Source of the DNA: Buxus sempervirens
Taxonomy: Eukaryota; Streptophyta; Magnoliopsida; Buxales; Buxaceae
Reading direction: 5' to 3'
Length of the DNA: 64,000 bases
Assembly (NCBI GenBank): GCA_947561395.2
Contig: OX387190.1
Location: 13,944,858-14,008,857 of the forward strand
The notes under the pieces: model-generated
Told to the model about the DNA's origin: nothing
Seen by the model: only the letters and a program-made list of their open reading frames with translations
Databases searched by the model: none
Shown here: positions 33,306-44,100 of the stretch, one piece after another
How the letters are laid out: every line of letters begins with the position of its first letter
How positions within the stretch are numbered: the first letter of the stretch is position 1
Translations under genes and position numbers: made by a program

Positions 33306-33442
33306 GTTAGCGATGACGTGTAGCTATTAGGTTTGAGAGTCACCCGTTTGAAGCCTTTTCGTGAGTTAACCGATTCCTATATATTATATATAGATAAATA
33401 GATAGATATATGTACTATTAATAAAATCATGAATTACTTTAA

Positions 33443-33873
33443 GGGTAAATTACACTTATCTCCCTTGAGGTATACTATAATTACACTTACTTCCTTTGAG
33501 GTTTCTGAAATAACACTTTCCCCATTGAGATTTGTGTATGGGTCAAAATAACACTCTTTCATCGAAGTTTCCGTCAAAACAATAGTGATAGTTAATAAAA
33601 TAATTTGAACTGGACAAGATTACCCTTTCATAAAGATGAGAACAAAAATTTTAATGGCCTAAGGCATAACTATCATTTAACTTAAATGGAGGTAATCTTG
33701 TCCAATTCAAATTATTTTACTAACTATCACTGCTGTTTTAACGGAAACTTCAATGAAAGAGTGTTGTTTTGACCTATACACAAATCTCAAGGGGGGAAAG
33801 TGTTATTTCAAAAACCTCAAGGGAAGTAAGTGTAATTATAGCATACCTCAAGGGAGGTAAGTGTAATTTACCC
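33443..33873. mobile_element. Foldback Mutator-like MITE, 431 bp
   Basis: Nearly the whole element is one long inverted repeat: the left arm gggtaaattacacttatctc, ccttgaggtatactataatt matches the right arm read backwards (gggtaaattacacttacctc, ccttgaggtatgctataatt), each arm about 200 bp. Flanks ttactttaa (33434-33442) and ttaccttaa (33874-33882) agree at 8 of 9 bases, a Mutator-type 9-bp TSD. It codes for nothing and could form a long hairpin RNA if transcribed. Confidence 0.85.
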
Positions 33874-34026
33874 TTACCTTAAATCTTGTTTATTCTCAAA
33901 TGACAAAAATACCCTTTCTATAAAATTCTAATCATAAAAATCCTTACTGCAAGTTACTTGTACAATTCTTAAGGAAGGAGATAAGGACTAATACTATGAT
34001 CAAACAACTATTTTACATTTAACAAA

Positions 34027-34028
<2 letters not shown>

Positions 34029-34062
<34 letters not shown>
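34029..34062. repeat. (AT)n microsatellite
   Basis: About 17 AT units in an otherwise AT-rich spacer between the MITE at 33443-33873 and the solo LTR starting at 34347. No gene is visible in 33883-34341. Confidence 0.9.
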
Positions 34063-34066
<4 letters not shown>

Positions 34067-34430
34067 TTATTATTATGTCTCTATTAAAGCATTACTAAAT
34101 GTTAATTTCCAAATTGTAAGCACATAATGAGAACTTACCAATATCCACACATTAAAAAAAGGGCTTAAAAGTAGTAAGAAACACTCCAAATGCCTTCAAA
34201 AGTAACAATTAAAATTTTATAAAGAACCACATAAAATTTTTTTGGATGATTTTAATTTTAAAATTCTCTAATGATGTTGAATTCTGACAATCATAAAAAT
34301 TAATCTCAAGAATGTAATCAAGCATAAAATTTTTTATCATACTAATTGTAAGCACCTCATTTTTGCGCTCCCAGAAAAAAAACCAAAAATGCAAACCCTG
34401 GACAGAAAGTCAAACCCTAAGGGGTGAAAA

Positions 34431-35280
34431 GTTGACTTTTTGATCAAGTGAAAATTGGCCACCTCGCTTTATGCCATTGGATAGAGAATCTCGACACGGT
34501 TCCAACGCAACTGAGTTTGCAGGAATCGGGGTCCGGACGAAGGTTCGGCGGGCGGTCAAACTTAAGGAAAAGCCAAGAGTTGACTTTTCCTCGAATTCCG
34601 TGCCAAGTACCTTGCTTTATATCATTGGATAGAGAATCTCGACACGATCCCAACGCAACTGAGTTTGCAGGAATCGGGGTCCGGATGAAGGTTCTGCTGG
34701 CGGTCAAACCTGAGCAGAGCCAAAAGTTGACTTTCTGCTAAAATCCGATCCAGAGGCCTACCCCTAGGTCATCGGATAGAGAATCTCGACACGATTCCAA
34801 CGCAACTGAGTTTGCAGGAATCGGGGTCCGGATGAAGGTTCTGCGGGCGGTCAAACTTGAGCAGAGCCAAAAGTTGACTTTCTGATAAAATCCGATCCAG
34901 AGACCTACCCCTAGGTCATTGGATAGAGAATCTCAACGCGGTTCCAACGCAACCGAGTTTGCAGGAATCGGGGTCCGGATGAAGGTTCTGCGGGCGGTCA
35001 AACCTGAGCAGAGCCAAAAGTTGACTTTCTGCTAAAATCCGATTCAGAAACCTACCCCTAGGTCATTGGATAGAGAGTCTCGACACGGTTCCAACGCAAC
35101 CGAGTTTGCAGGAATCGGGGTCCGGATGAAGGTTCTGCGGGCGGTCAAACCTGAGCAGAGCCAAAAGTTGACTTTCTGCTAAAATCCGATCCGGAGGCCT
35201 ACCCCTAGGTCATGGGATGGAGGGCTCCGATACGATTCTAATGAAACTAAGTTTGCCCAGATCGGAGTCCGGATGAAGAA
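34431..35280 (+). repeat. 147-bp tandem array inside the solo LTR
   Basis: The word gttgactt starts at 34431, 34579, 34726, 34873, 35020 and 35167, so spacing is 148 then 147 four times. Each unit carries ggatagagaatctcgacac, gagtttgcaggaatcggggt, ccggatgaaggttctg and cggtcaaac. The inner copies differ by a few bases; the first and last are more diverged and the last fades out near 35280. The array lies upstream of the TATA-like box, in the expected U3 position. Confidence 0.95.
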
Positions 35281-35621
35281 AATATGAGCTGATGAAATTC
35301 CCGAGCAGCTAAACCGGCAATCTGCGCACGTGGCAAAAAGCTGCACACGTGGCGAGTTGCGCAGGAAAATATCTCAGGGATCAAATCCGTAAATATCCAA
35401 ATATACGAAATATCCCAGGGACTAAATCTGTAAAAATCCAAGAATATCGGATTAAATTGAAATTTGCCATGGACTAAATCCGAAAATTCGGATTTTCCGA
35501 CCAAATGCGCGGCGGCATTTAATGTATTCACATCATTATGCCGCTCGCGCGGACGTGGCGAGCGGCATGCGCTCACCTGGAGCTGGGCGCCAAGGTGGGC
35601 GCATACCCTTTTTTTCTCGCT

Positions 35622-35628
35622 TATATAA
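35622..35628 (+). promoter_or_regulatory. TATA-like box of the solo LTR
   Basis: tatataa in the context ctcgcttatataagccgcgc, after the 147-bp array and before a GC-rich leader. By position it is a candidate core promoter of the LTR, which would read toward 37806 and the flanking AT-rich DNA. Confidence 0.5.
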
Positions 35629-36803
35629 GCCGCGCGGCATTTCGCGCAGAGGGGTTGGAAGACTTCTCGAAAAAAAACTAAGTGTTAGGATTTTTGGAGG
35701 GTTCGAAGGGTTTTTGTCTGGTTTTCTTCTTCCTTCACCCAAAGCCCTCCTCTCTTCATCCCTGCTTGCCCCCAAAAAAAAAACCCAAGAGGCTCACCCT
35801 TCTTTGGTTCTTCTCCATTTCCACCCAAGCAAGGGGAAGCTTGCTACTGTTGGTGCGGTGAAGTGGAGGATCCCGCCGCTGTCTGGTTTCGAGGAGGCTC
35901 CCACATTCGGCTCCAGAACTCAAGAACCACCAGGTGAGGATCCCTGTTACTTTGGTTTACACATATATGAATATGCGATGTTCTTTTGTAAGCCGGTCTT
36001 ATTCAGTGGTATGAAACCACTGCCATGAAAACTTGCCATGTTTTTCCTTTTCACTTCCATCTGATGAAGACCACCAAGTAAGGAAGAGGAAGATGCATGT
36101 GTTGCTCGCGCCGAAAAGGGAGCATGTTCCCAAGTTCCCTTCATCCCTTGTATCCCTGTAAACCCCCATCCTCATTCCCTTCTTCGCATGTTAGCGTGCA
36201 TGTTTGAAGGGCCAGTCTGTGGATGGGATTGCATGTTGTTTTCTTTGTTTTTATTGTGCTGGACTTGCTAACATGCCCCCCAACCCCCTGCCTATGCTGT
36301 TTGCTCCTTGTTGCGCCCCTGTAAGCATGCTCCCATCATCCCATTAACTGTCTGTAGTCCTAGGACTGTGTTGTTTTGTGATAATGGGGTTTGGTTTCCT
36401 TTTTAGTGATATGGAGTTGTGTATTTAATCAATTAGATTAATTCCAATGCATGTGTGAGTATCTCCTGGGGGTGGCCGAAACCCTGGGAGGGCTTACAGA
36501 GCCTAAAAAATGAGTTACAGACCTTAAAAGCAGCTCAGAAATGGAGTTTGAAAGAAAAACCGAGAACATCGAGTATCCGCGAAGCTCACGCGTATCCGCG
36601 AAGCTCGCGCGCACCTTCGCGCGAGGCTCGCGCTCATCTCGCGCGAGGCTCGCGCTCACCTCTTTTTTTTTGTATTTTTCGCTGTTTTCGGTCCGCCCGG
36701 CCCGCGCCGACCTCGCGCCTAGTGCCCCAGGTCGGCGCATACCCCTAAAACATGCCAAATTGGTATATTTTTGAAAAATTCCAAAAATGCCCTTTACTGT
36801 ACC

Positions 36804-36824
36804 GCGGGGGGCTTTGCCCCCCGC
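36804..36824. repeat. GC-rich inverted repeat in the LTR
   Basis: The word gcggggggc is followed after three bases (ttt) by its exact inverted complement gccccccgc. The hairpin would be very stable. Its place in the downstream part of the LTR could suit an RNA 3'-end or packaging structure (inference). Confidence 0.7.
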
Positions 36825-37811
36825 ACCCCCCACCCCCTTTGTTCGTTGTGCATCCAACTCGTACCTTGGTCCCGACATGGGACTTGGACTCCCGGCCCAA
36901 CTTGACTTCCAGTGGGCCTTCCAACGGGGCCCACCAAGCCCAATAAACACCAAAGCATGCCATTAAAATAACTTAAGTAAAATGAACAATTTGAACCAGC
37001 GCGGGCCAAACCCAATGCGGCCCACCCGAGCCTTGTTATGTGAAATTAATGCATGAATTGCGTGGTTTGGCCAAGACCAAGGGCAAGGCCCTACCGGGCC
37101 CGCCAAAGCCCACCAACCGAACCAAGGAAGGGTGCAAACCCTAACTTCCGGTAACTTGGGCTTACAATCCCAGATTTGGACTGCGGGCCCCAAGCCCAGT
37201 GTCCGAATCACTTTGGCAAAATTAAAAAGATAAATCCAATAAAAAATACTTGGCCACCATGTGGGCCCACCTAAGGGGCCCACAAACCAGTCCGGCCCAC
37301 TTGTGCATAAAAAACACTTAACCTTCAAATCTGAATCTAAAGTAAAATCAATGCACCAACCAAAGCCCAAAAGGCCTCCTAGGATAGGCCAAGGCCCACA
37401 AGGGCACACGGGCTTGACTAAGCCCACCAAGGATACCGTGGGCCTTCCAATGGGGCCCACCCAACCAGACTCAGATCACCTAAGTAATCAAGATAAAAGC
37501 AACTAAAGGGACCCACACCACTCAGGTGGTCCCGCTAGACTTAACCAAATTGCATATCGGATTAGGAATCAGGTGAGACCAATGTAAGCTGACTCAAACC
37601 AGGGAACCCACGGGACCCGTCATCTGACAGGGTGGACCGGGGTGTCTACGGACTTCCCCGAACCACAACCGAGAACAGACTTAGAATCTCAAGCCGCAGA
37701 CCAAAAAGCCCTAATAGGCAAGATTAGGCACCCAGGTGTCCGCCTGCACCCCATCAGGCGGTGGCGACTCCGAATTACCCCGTGCCGCGTTTCCCACACG
37801 CGCACACTAAT

Positions 37812-39950
37812 AAAAGCAATAAAAAGCACCTAGATTTCTATAATAATTGAGCATATAATTTGAACTTATAAAGTAAAATAATAGGAAATACCTAAACTTC
37901 TAAAACAAGAATTATAACTATTTAAAAACCTTTCTATGAGTTTTTATACTCCTTTGATTTTCAAAAACATTAGTCAAGCTAAAATATTTTTTGATGAAAA
38001 TAATTATTCGTCAAAAATAACCTTATAATTTAATAACTTTTTATATGAAAAATTAAGTCATGCAAACATAAATCTCTACTTGAATGATATAAAAGTTTAA
38101 GCTAACTTAATTCTTTTTAAAATTCTAAATGCACATAGTATTCTTATTTGAAGGGAGACCTTTGATTTTTAATTTTATCTAGAATTCTAATTTAAAATCA
38201 TATTTTAAAAGTCCCTTTCCTAATTATGATCCTAAATCCCTAGCACATTAATTTAAACTATTAAAATGGTATAGATTAATTTTTTAAAAGTCTAATATAA
38301 TTTTTTTATTATATTTGATAACTATTTTAACATTTTACAAACAACCTAGCAAAAAATCCAATATAATAATTTTAAGTTACTAATTAAAAATGAAAAACCC
38401 AACATTCTAAAACAAGAAATATAAATCCAATAAAATTTTCAAATAAATTTACTCAAACAATTTTCAGTCTTCATGATGATAGATTTCGTTTTTTTTTTCT
38501 AAAAATAATTCAAAAATATATATAATATATTTTGAATACAACAATACTAATATGTACAATTTGATCTTTTGATTTAATAATTAAAAATCAGTTGCTAAAA
38601 GGATAAAAAAAGAAAAAAAAAACCTATGAAAAAAGACAAAAACCTAACACGCAATGCTGGTTCACAATTCCTAGTAATCTTAAATAACTTAATTGCCTAA
38701 TCTAATAGGAATAACAGAAAAAAAAAACTGAGATTTTCAAGGATAAAAAATAGAAATATAAAATAGTGGATTAAATGCCAATACTAAATAATAAAATATA
38801 AAATCAAAATTACTTAAAATTCTATGTGGAATTAGTAAGTATGATATCACATAATATTTAATATAAGAATTTTTGTCTTATTACATTCTCGTAGAAATAC
38901 AATTATATAGTAAAATTTGCTAAAAAAATTTTATTATTACATGCATCAAAATTCGCATACTTCAACTATTCATGAAAAATTTTAAATCTCAACTTATATC
39001 CATATTCTTTTGCATCTTCAACCCATTATTTATTATAAAAAAATGTTTTTGGCAAGGCTCACCATGTTGCAACCCATTTTTCAATCATTTTACAATGAGT
39101 TTTTCAAAGAATGTAGTTTTTACTTAAGTGGGCACCAATATTTTGGCTTTGTTGACTCTATTTTTGGCATCCCTTTGTAAGTCAAGAAAGGGATTATATG
39201 CCAAGGTTTGAATGAGCACAAGTCCTTGTTTCATGTATAAAATTGATGTACTAGCTCTTTGAAATGTCCTCTTTTGACCTTATTGATAATGTGGAACATT
39301 ATATTTGTTGTTGATCTTTAGTGTCACAAATTAACTAATATCACAAACCCACAATCATTAGTAGAAGATGATTTGTACAGTAACAGTGAAGATGTTCCCT
39401 TTATTCCAAACCTTTTTCTTTACAAAATATGAAATAAAATTTCAATGAGGCAACCATGCTATGCCCTTTTTTTTTTTGAGTTTTTTCTTTTTACTATCCA
39501 TTCAATCATTTATTTTCATTTTCTTTATTGCTTTTCATTAGGTAAAATATTCAAATTTGTGAATATAATTACTTAGTTTATAATCAATTTAAAAAATAAA
39601 ATGGCAATTACCTTTTATATACCTTTTTATATTTTTAACTAAACTGACCAAGATCAATAGGAACAATATTTGTAAAATGTTTCACATTTTAAACTTAACA
39701 TTACTTGATCTCTGCTCCAATCATCTCTTCATCCCTTCATGCATTCTGCACATGTGCAATTGTTGGACTATAGAGTAAAATGCCAACTAAATTTTAGTAT
39801 AGTATGCACGTGCCACCCCACTAGTATGTATATATATATCTATATAAAGAAAAAAAAATTTGGAGTCATTTTGGAGTCTCTAAGGTTGTTTGATGATTAT
39901 AAGAAAAAGATTAGTATAATTACAATACATGCACCCACAAACAATTTCAA
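37812..39950. other. Gene-free AT-rich stretch
   Basis: AT-rich unique-looking sequence with many A and T runs and no supported gene, RNA gene or recognisable transposon. No frame above 83 codons was found, and none resembles a protein. Confidence 0.5.
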
Positions 39951-39964
39951 ACTCCAAATCCATT

Positions 39965-40095
39965 ACTTGCATAAGGTCTACAGGCCTTAGACTTACTTGG
40001 GCCATGTGGGTTGCAGGGTCTTACATGGACCCTTTGGGATCAATCGGTTGAGTGTAAACGAGCCCGGATATCCTGAGTTCCAAAAAAAAAAAAAG
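39965..40095 (+). mobile_element. SINE-like retroposon with 14-bp TSD
   Basis: A 131-bp insertion ending in cccggatatcctgagttcc plus A13 is flanked by exact 14-bp duplications actccaaatccatt at 39951-39964 and 40096-40109. Poly(A) plus a variable-length TSD shows LINE-driven retroposition. The interior (ttgggccatgtgggttgcag; gggatcaatcggttgagtg) has no coding content; it resembles the 3' part of Au-like plant SINEs, so it may be 5'-truncated. Confidence 0.85.
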
Positions 40096-40109
40096 ACTCC
40101 AAATCCATT

Positions 40110-41172
40110 GCTAGATAGTCTTATAGTAGTTTATTAAATAGAACACATTAGATCAAGCAAGATCTAACAACATCCCAAGCCATGACGAGGAGAATAGAGA
40201 AATAGCAAAAAATTTGCTTTATTTTGGTGACATTTTATCTCATCTCACCCTTTTAAAGGTCGTATCGTGGGTTACTTATGCTCATGTGAGACAGAAGAAG
40301 AAAAAAAAAGGGGTGTTCCCAAAATTCCCAATGATTTGGGTTGCGTGTGCCATCAACATATCATTGGCATGAAACTTACTAGTAGAGGTGAACGTAGAGA
40401 GAGGGAATGGAAATAGAAGTGGTGGGAGCAGTTACAACTGGGTCTTGAACAAAAACACTGAGTTAATACGGGTATAACCCTGTATTATTGAAACCCCAAA
40501 CTACGCAGGGAATGAGCATTTTGGGAAAGTTGTGAATTGTTTTAGGCACACTTCACAATGGCCTTCTCGCATTAAATATAGTATAGATATATTGCTGGCA
40601 GAAAAGAAAATTCTCTAGCTAATTTTTTTTTCAAATTCAACATGCTACGAATATATCATTAGCATGGCTCATGAAACATGGGGCAATTTGCTCTTTCATG
40701 ATGTCATATATCTTCAAGTAGACGGGAAAGGAACGATTTTGCAACTGATTATTAAATTTTTAAAAAAATTGAGACAGTAATGTGTAAAGGCTGTTTAGGA
40801 ATGTTGCAAATTTTGTCTGGCACGATTCCCAAGGGGCGCCTTAGGTTATATATAGTATAGATATCTTGGTATGGAAGGGAAAAGAGATGAAATGAATACT
40901 TCCCCCCTCTGCTACCATGGCTCCAGAGAAAATTGCCAGCATGCCGACACCATTGTTAACCATGTTCAAAACAACGAAAATATTGATGCCTGCTGTTTCT
41001 GTCATAATACTCATTGATGATTCAAGATGTGATATTGAATGGAGGGCATGCAAAGCATTTTTTTTACTCTCATAAAATTATCAGTAAATGATAAGTTCAA
41101 CTGGAATTTATTATTTTGTATAACAAAAATAAAAAGAAAGGATATTTTATGGATCCATCAATTCTTTGAACT
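40110..41172. other. Spacer downstream of the dehydrogenase gene
   Basis: No gene is supported. It contains the second copy of the 2480-2670 dispersed repeat (about 40725-40860) and two similar texts tatagtatagatat at 40576 and 40849. The part nearest 41172 should include the 3' UTR of the minus-strand dehydrogenase gene. Confidence 0.45.
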
Positions 41173-44100
41173 TCAATTCACAAACTCTATTCCTGTCAAT
41201 GGATTCCCTTCATGAAGTTGAAGTGCTACATCACCAACGACCTGTTAAAACAGATGAAACACTGAGCAAAACCAAGAAAACAATTAACCTTTGCTGGAAA
41301 AAGGAAATCTAAATGGTACAATGGTCTGGACCCAACATGAAACTCGGTTGAGGGATCCAAACAGGGATGACATGATGAAATGAGTATAATCATTCAACAG
41401 TTTGAACTGTGACAACAATAAAATACAACTAAGACAGCTTGTGCTGCAGGAACTCTCAAATGTCATTGGAGTGTGAATCCTACATACCATTCTTCCAAAT
41501 GTACTAAACCTAAGTTGGTAGACATTTTTTCGGGTATAAACGTCACTTATCATAGATACCTCCACTGCAAATGATCAATAAATAAAGATGCTCTGAGCTA
41601 CACATTACTGGTGATCATTCATGTTCAACAGCATGCTATAGAAACTCTAGATGAACTTAAAAGAAGAAAGCTAAATTGAAGCTCAGGAGAGCTACATGCC
41701 ATTGTAATGTGTTTTACTTCACACACTTCATAATTGATGTGTGATAAAATGTTTCACATGAATTTTGCAAAACACAAAATCTCCTATTCTCTCCAGTACA
41801 GCTTCACTGCAGTTCCAATTTCATGATATAATTCGCCAAAGATTTGCTTAAGCAGTCAGTTTGCTAGAAGGCACTGTGTTGCTCTACATAAAGAGCTTCA
41901 AAGAACAGAGGTTGGGTATCATATCTTTCAAAGAGATGGCTAAAGGTTTCAAGCTCAAACACATGCATATTCAAATCTCCAACTCATTGTGGGTTAAATA
42001 ATGTACTCAATAAACCAACATGGAATAAGCATGGTTCAAAGTATCGTATCGACGTGCCGTATCGGACGATCCAAAAATGGAAACGTATCGAGGATACGCA
42101 CGGATACGGTCTAAAATGGTGGATACGGGTGAATACGGTGGATACATAGATTAAAACCTATCCAGATAGAAAGATAAGTTAAAAATATGTTAAATAAACA
42201 TGTTTCTAGCATTATAGGGCTATACAAATAATATCTATGCATTTTAGAAGCAAATAGGCACACGCAAAAATGAATGAAAATTATAGTAAAAGCTATAAAA
42301 GGTTAAATAAACCAATAAATAAGGTTAGAAAATTCATTCAAATAATATAAGTAACACACTAAGTTATTAACACTTAAAACATCAAAATCAACAATAAATT
42401 ACTATCATGATTCATAACACAACATTCTCCATAATCCATTACATAAAAATAAGTGGTTTCAAAATCCAAACATAAAAAGCTACTTCATGGTCCCTAATAT
42501 CTTCTTCAATGCTAGAAGGAGTGACGTGCAGGTTCATCTTCAGCTTCTTCATAATCGGCCAATGGCACGTTATGCGTGCGCTGAACATGCTGACAATAAG
42601 AAGCCCAATCCATATAATTTCGATACCATGCTTCATACTCCCTTCTAAATTGCTGATACTGTGCTGAAGTAGGCCTATAGTAACCCCCAACATTACCACC
42701 ATAGTGACCGTACTGATCCATCTGCTGCCCATAAGATGATGATCCCTCCTGGCCATACCCATAGCCTGTATGCTCATAACCATATCCATAACTAGACTGA
42801 TAAGATGATCCTCCCTGGCCATAACCATAATCATATGAAGAAGATGACCTCTCCTGGGTACGCCCAAAAGACGACGACCTCGACCCTGAATTTGGTCCAC
42901 CTCCAAATATGCCTGAAAGACCCACATTAATCAAGTCTATTCCTTGTGTAATGGCATCTAAATTATGTTCACGTGGCATCATCACATCATCGTGTTCTGA
43001 TCCTGGTGCTGGATGGCCTCCACGTCGTTTCCGATGGTAAAGATTATGAATGGAAGGAGGATGTCCCCTATGGCCACTACCATGATCATACTGCTGCTGT
43101 TGCTCCTCAGCCTCCTCTGTAATGTGAATACCACCACCATAGCCACTACCAGTACCACCCTGTGGTGGATTTGGTGGTGATGAAGGACTCTCACGACGTC
43201 CAACATCATCATCGTCGTCACTTTCATCGCCATCATCTCTATCATCGTCACCATCATCAGGAGGATCACGACCCACTCCAGTATTACTGCTGCTCACCCC
43301 AGCTCGACTACTCCCTGCAGCTCTAGTATTTCCTCCTCCTTCATCATCACTAAATCTGTTGACCAAGTTTGCCACATAGCTACTTGGTCTTGTAGGCCTC
43401 CCCTCATCATCTAATTCATCGAGCACTACCTCTTCTGGATTGTCCAACCACTCCGTGAGTAGCTCATCTGCATCTTCATCAAATATGTGTGCAAGGTCAA
43501 TCGGCCTAAACTCGCCCTCCCCCTTCTGCTTTGCTTTTGAAGATGTCGTATCTTTAGCCTCATGTTGTAGTGCACAAAAACCAGCTTCTCCAACTTTGCA
43601 TAACTCAAACGGTTCCGCACTTTAGTGTGGATGAGAGAAAAAGTGCTCTAGTTTCTTTCACATCCACTGGATGAAGCCGTCTGTGATAAAAGTCTTAGTG
43701 CAATTCTTCTCAAATTTGATGCATCGGTTCCATACAAGAACCACCACTCAGCTGCAGAAATAACAAAAAAAAAAAATGAATCCCTCCCACATGCAAATTA
43801 TACAATTTACTTGAACAATGAAAATAAGTATTTTCATTGTTTAATTTCTATTACCTGGCTCACATGTAGTCCGTGCCCTAATAGCGGCTGGATCTCCAAA
43901 ACCATACATAGCATCTCTAAATGTTTTCTCCTATTAAAAAAAAAACATTGTTAGTGATTGTCCATTACAAAAAATAATAAGTAAATAATTCTTAAAATTC
44001 CAAATTCCTAAATCACCTCACTGAGTGCTTTACTGGCACACTCTGGATCCCTTTCCAATCTCAACATCACCCTTCTGAATGAACTCACTAATTCCGTATC

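Larger units (their letters stand above)
28353..33345 (-). mobile_element. L1-type LINE with RNase H domain, 5'-truncated
   Basis: A non-LTR retrotransposon read on the minus strand. Order: ORF1 C-terminal part with zinc knuckle (33305-32577), endonuclease (32574 to about 31760), linker, reverse transcriptase, zf-RVT and RNase H (to 28391), then a poly(A) tail seen as T20 at 28353-28372. The DUF4283-type N-terminal half of ORF1 is missing, so the copy is truncated near 33345. In-frame stops at 31984-31986, 31756-31758 and one in the GD*NTAFFH motif near 31530, a frameshift near 31460 and a T-rich insertion near 30860 break the first half; the last 785 codons are intact. No clear target-site duplication was found. 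Confidence 0.92.
34347..37806 (+). mobile_element. Solo LTR of a large Gypsy-type retrotransposon, 3460 bp
   Basis: It begins tgtaagcacctcatttttgc and ends cgcgcaca, giving TGT...ACA ends, and is flanked by perfect 5-bp duplications ctaat at 34342-34346 and 37807-37811. There is no gag or pol, so recombination between two LTRs probably removed the interior. Landmarks: a 147-bp tandem array in the 5' part (34431 to about 35280), a TATA-like tatataa at 35622-35628, a GC-rich short repeat with tcgcgcgaggctcgcgctca near 36617-36660, and a GC hairpin at 36804-36824. The very long LTR and the ggtggcgactccg text near 37759 suggest the Tat/Ogre-like branch of Gypsy (inference). Open frames up to 171 codons inside it on both strands are chance. 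Confidence 0.85.

Noticed and set aside
28353..33345. Target-site duplication for the first LINE
   Set aside because: Flanks of the poly(T) and of the truncated 5' end were compared and no convincing direct repeat was found.
34431..35280. Regularly spaced repeats that could suggest a CRISPR array
   Set aside because: The 147-bp units are repeated along their whole length with no unique spacers, in a plant LTR.
34431..35280. Centromeric satellite
   Set aside because: Only six units, bounded by LTR ends with a TSD; a true satellite array would be far longer.
35522..36028. Open frame of 168 codons, plus others of 165-171 codons up to 37460
   Set aside because: All lie inside the GC-rich solo LTR, overlap on both strands and have no protein features.
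42439..42927. Methionine-rich frame of 162 codons, and a similar one at 42982-43269
   Set aside because: These are shifted readings of the Gly/Ser/Tyr/Asp-rich C-terminal tail of the hAT transposase.
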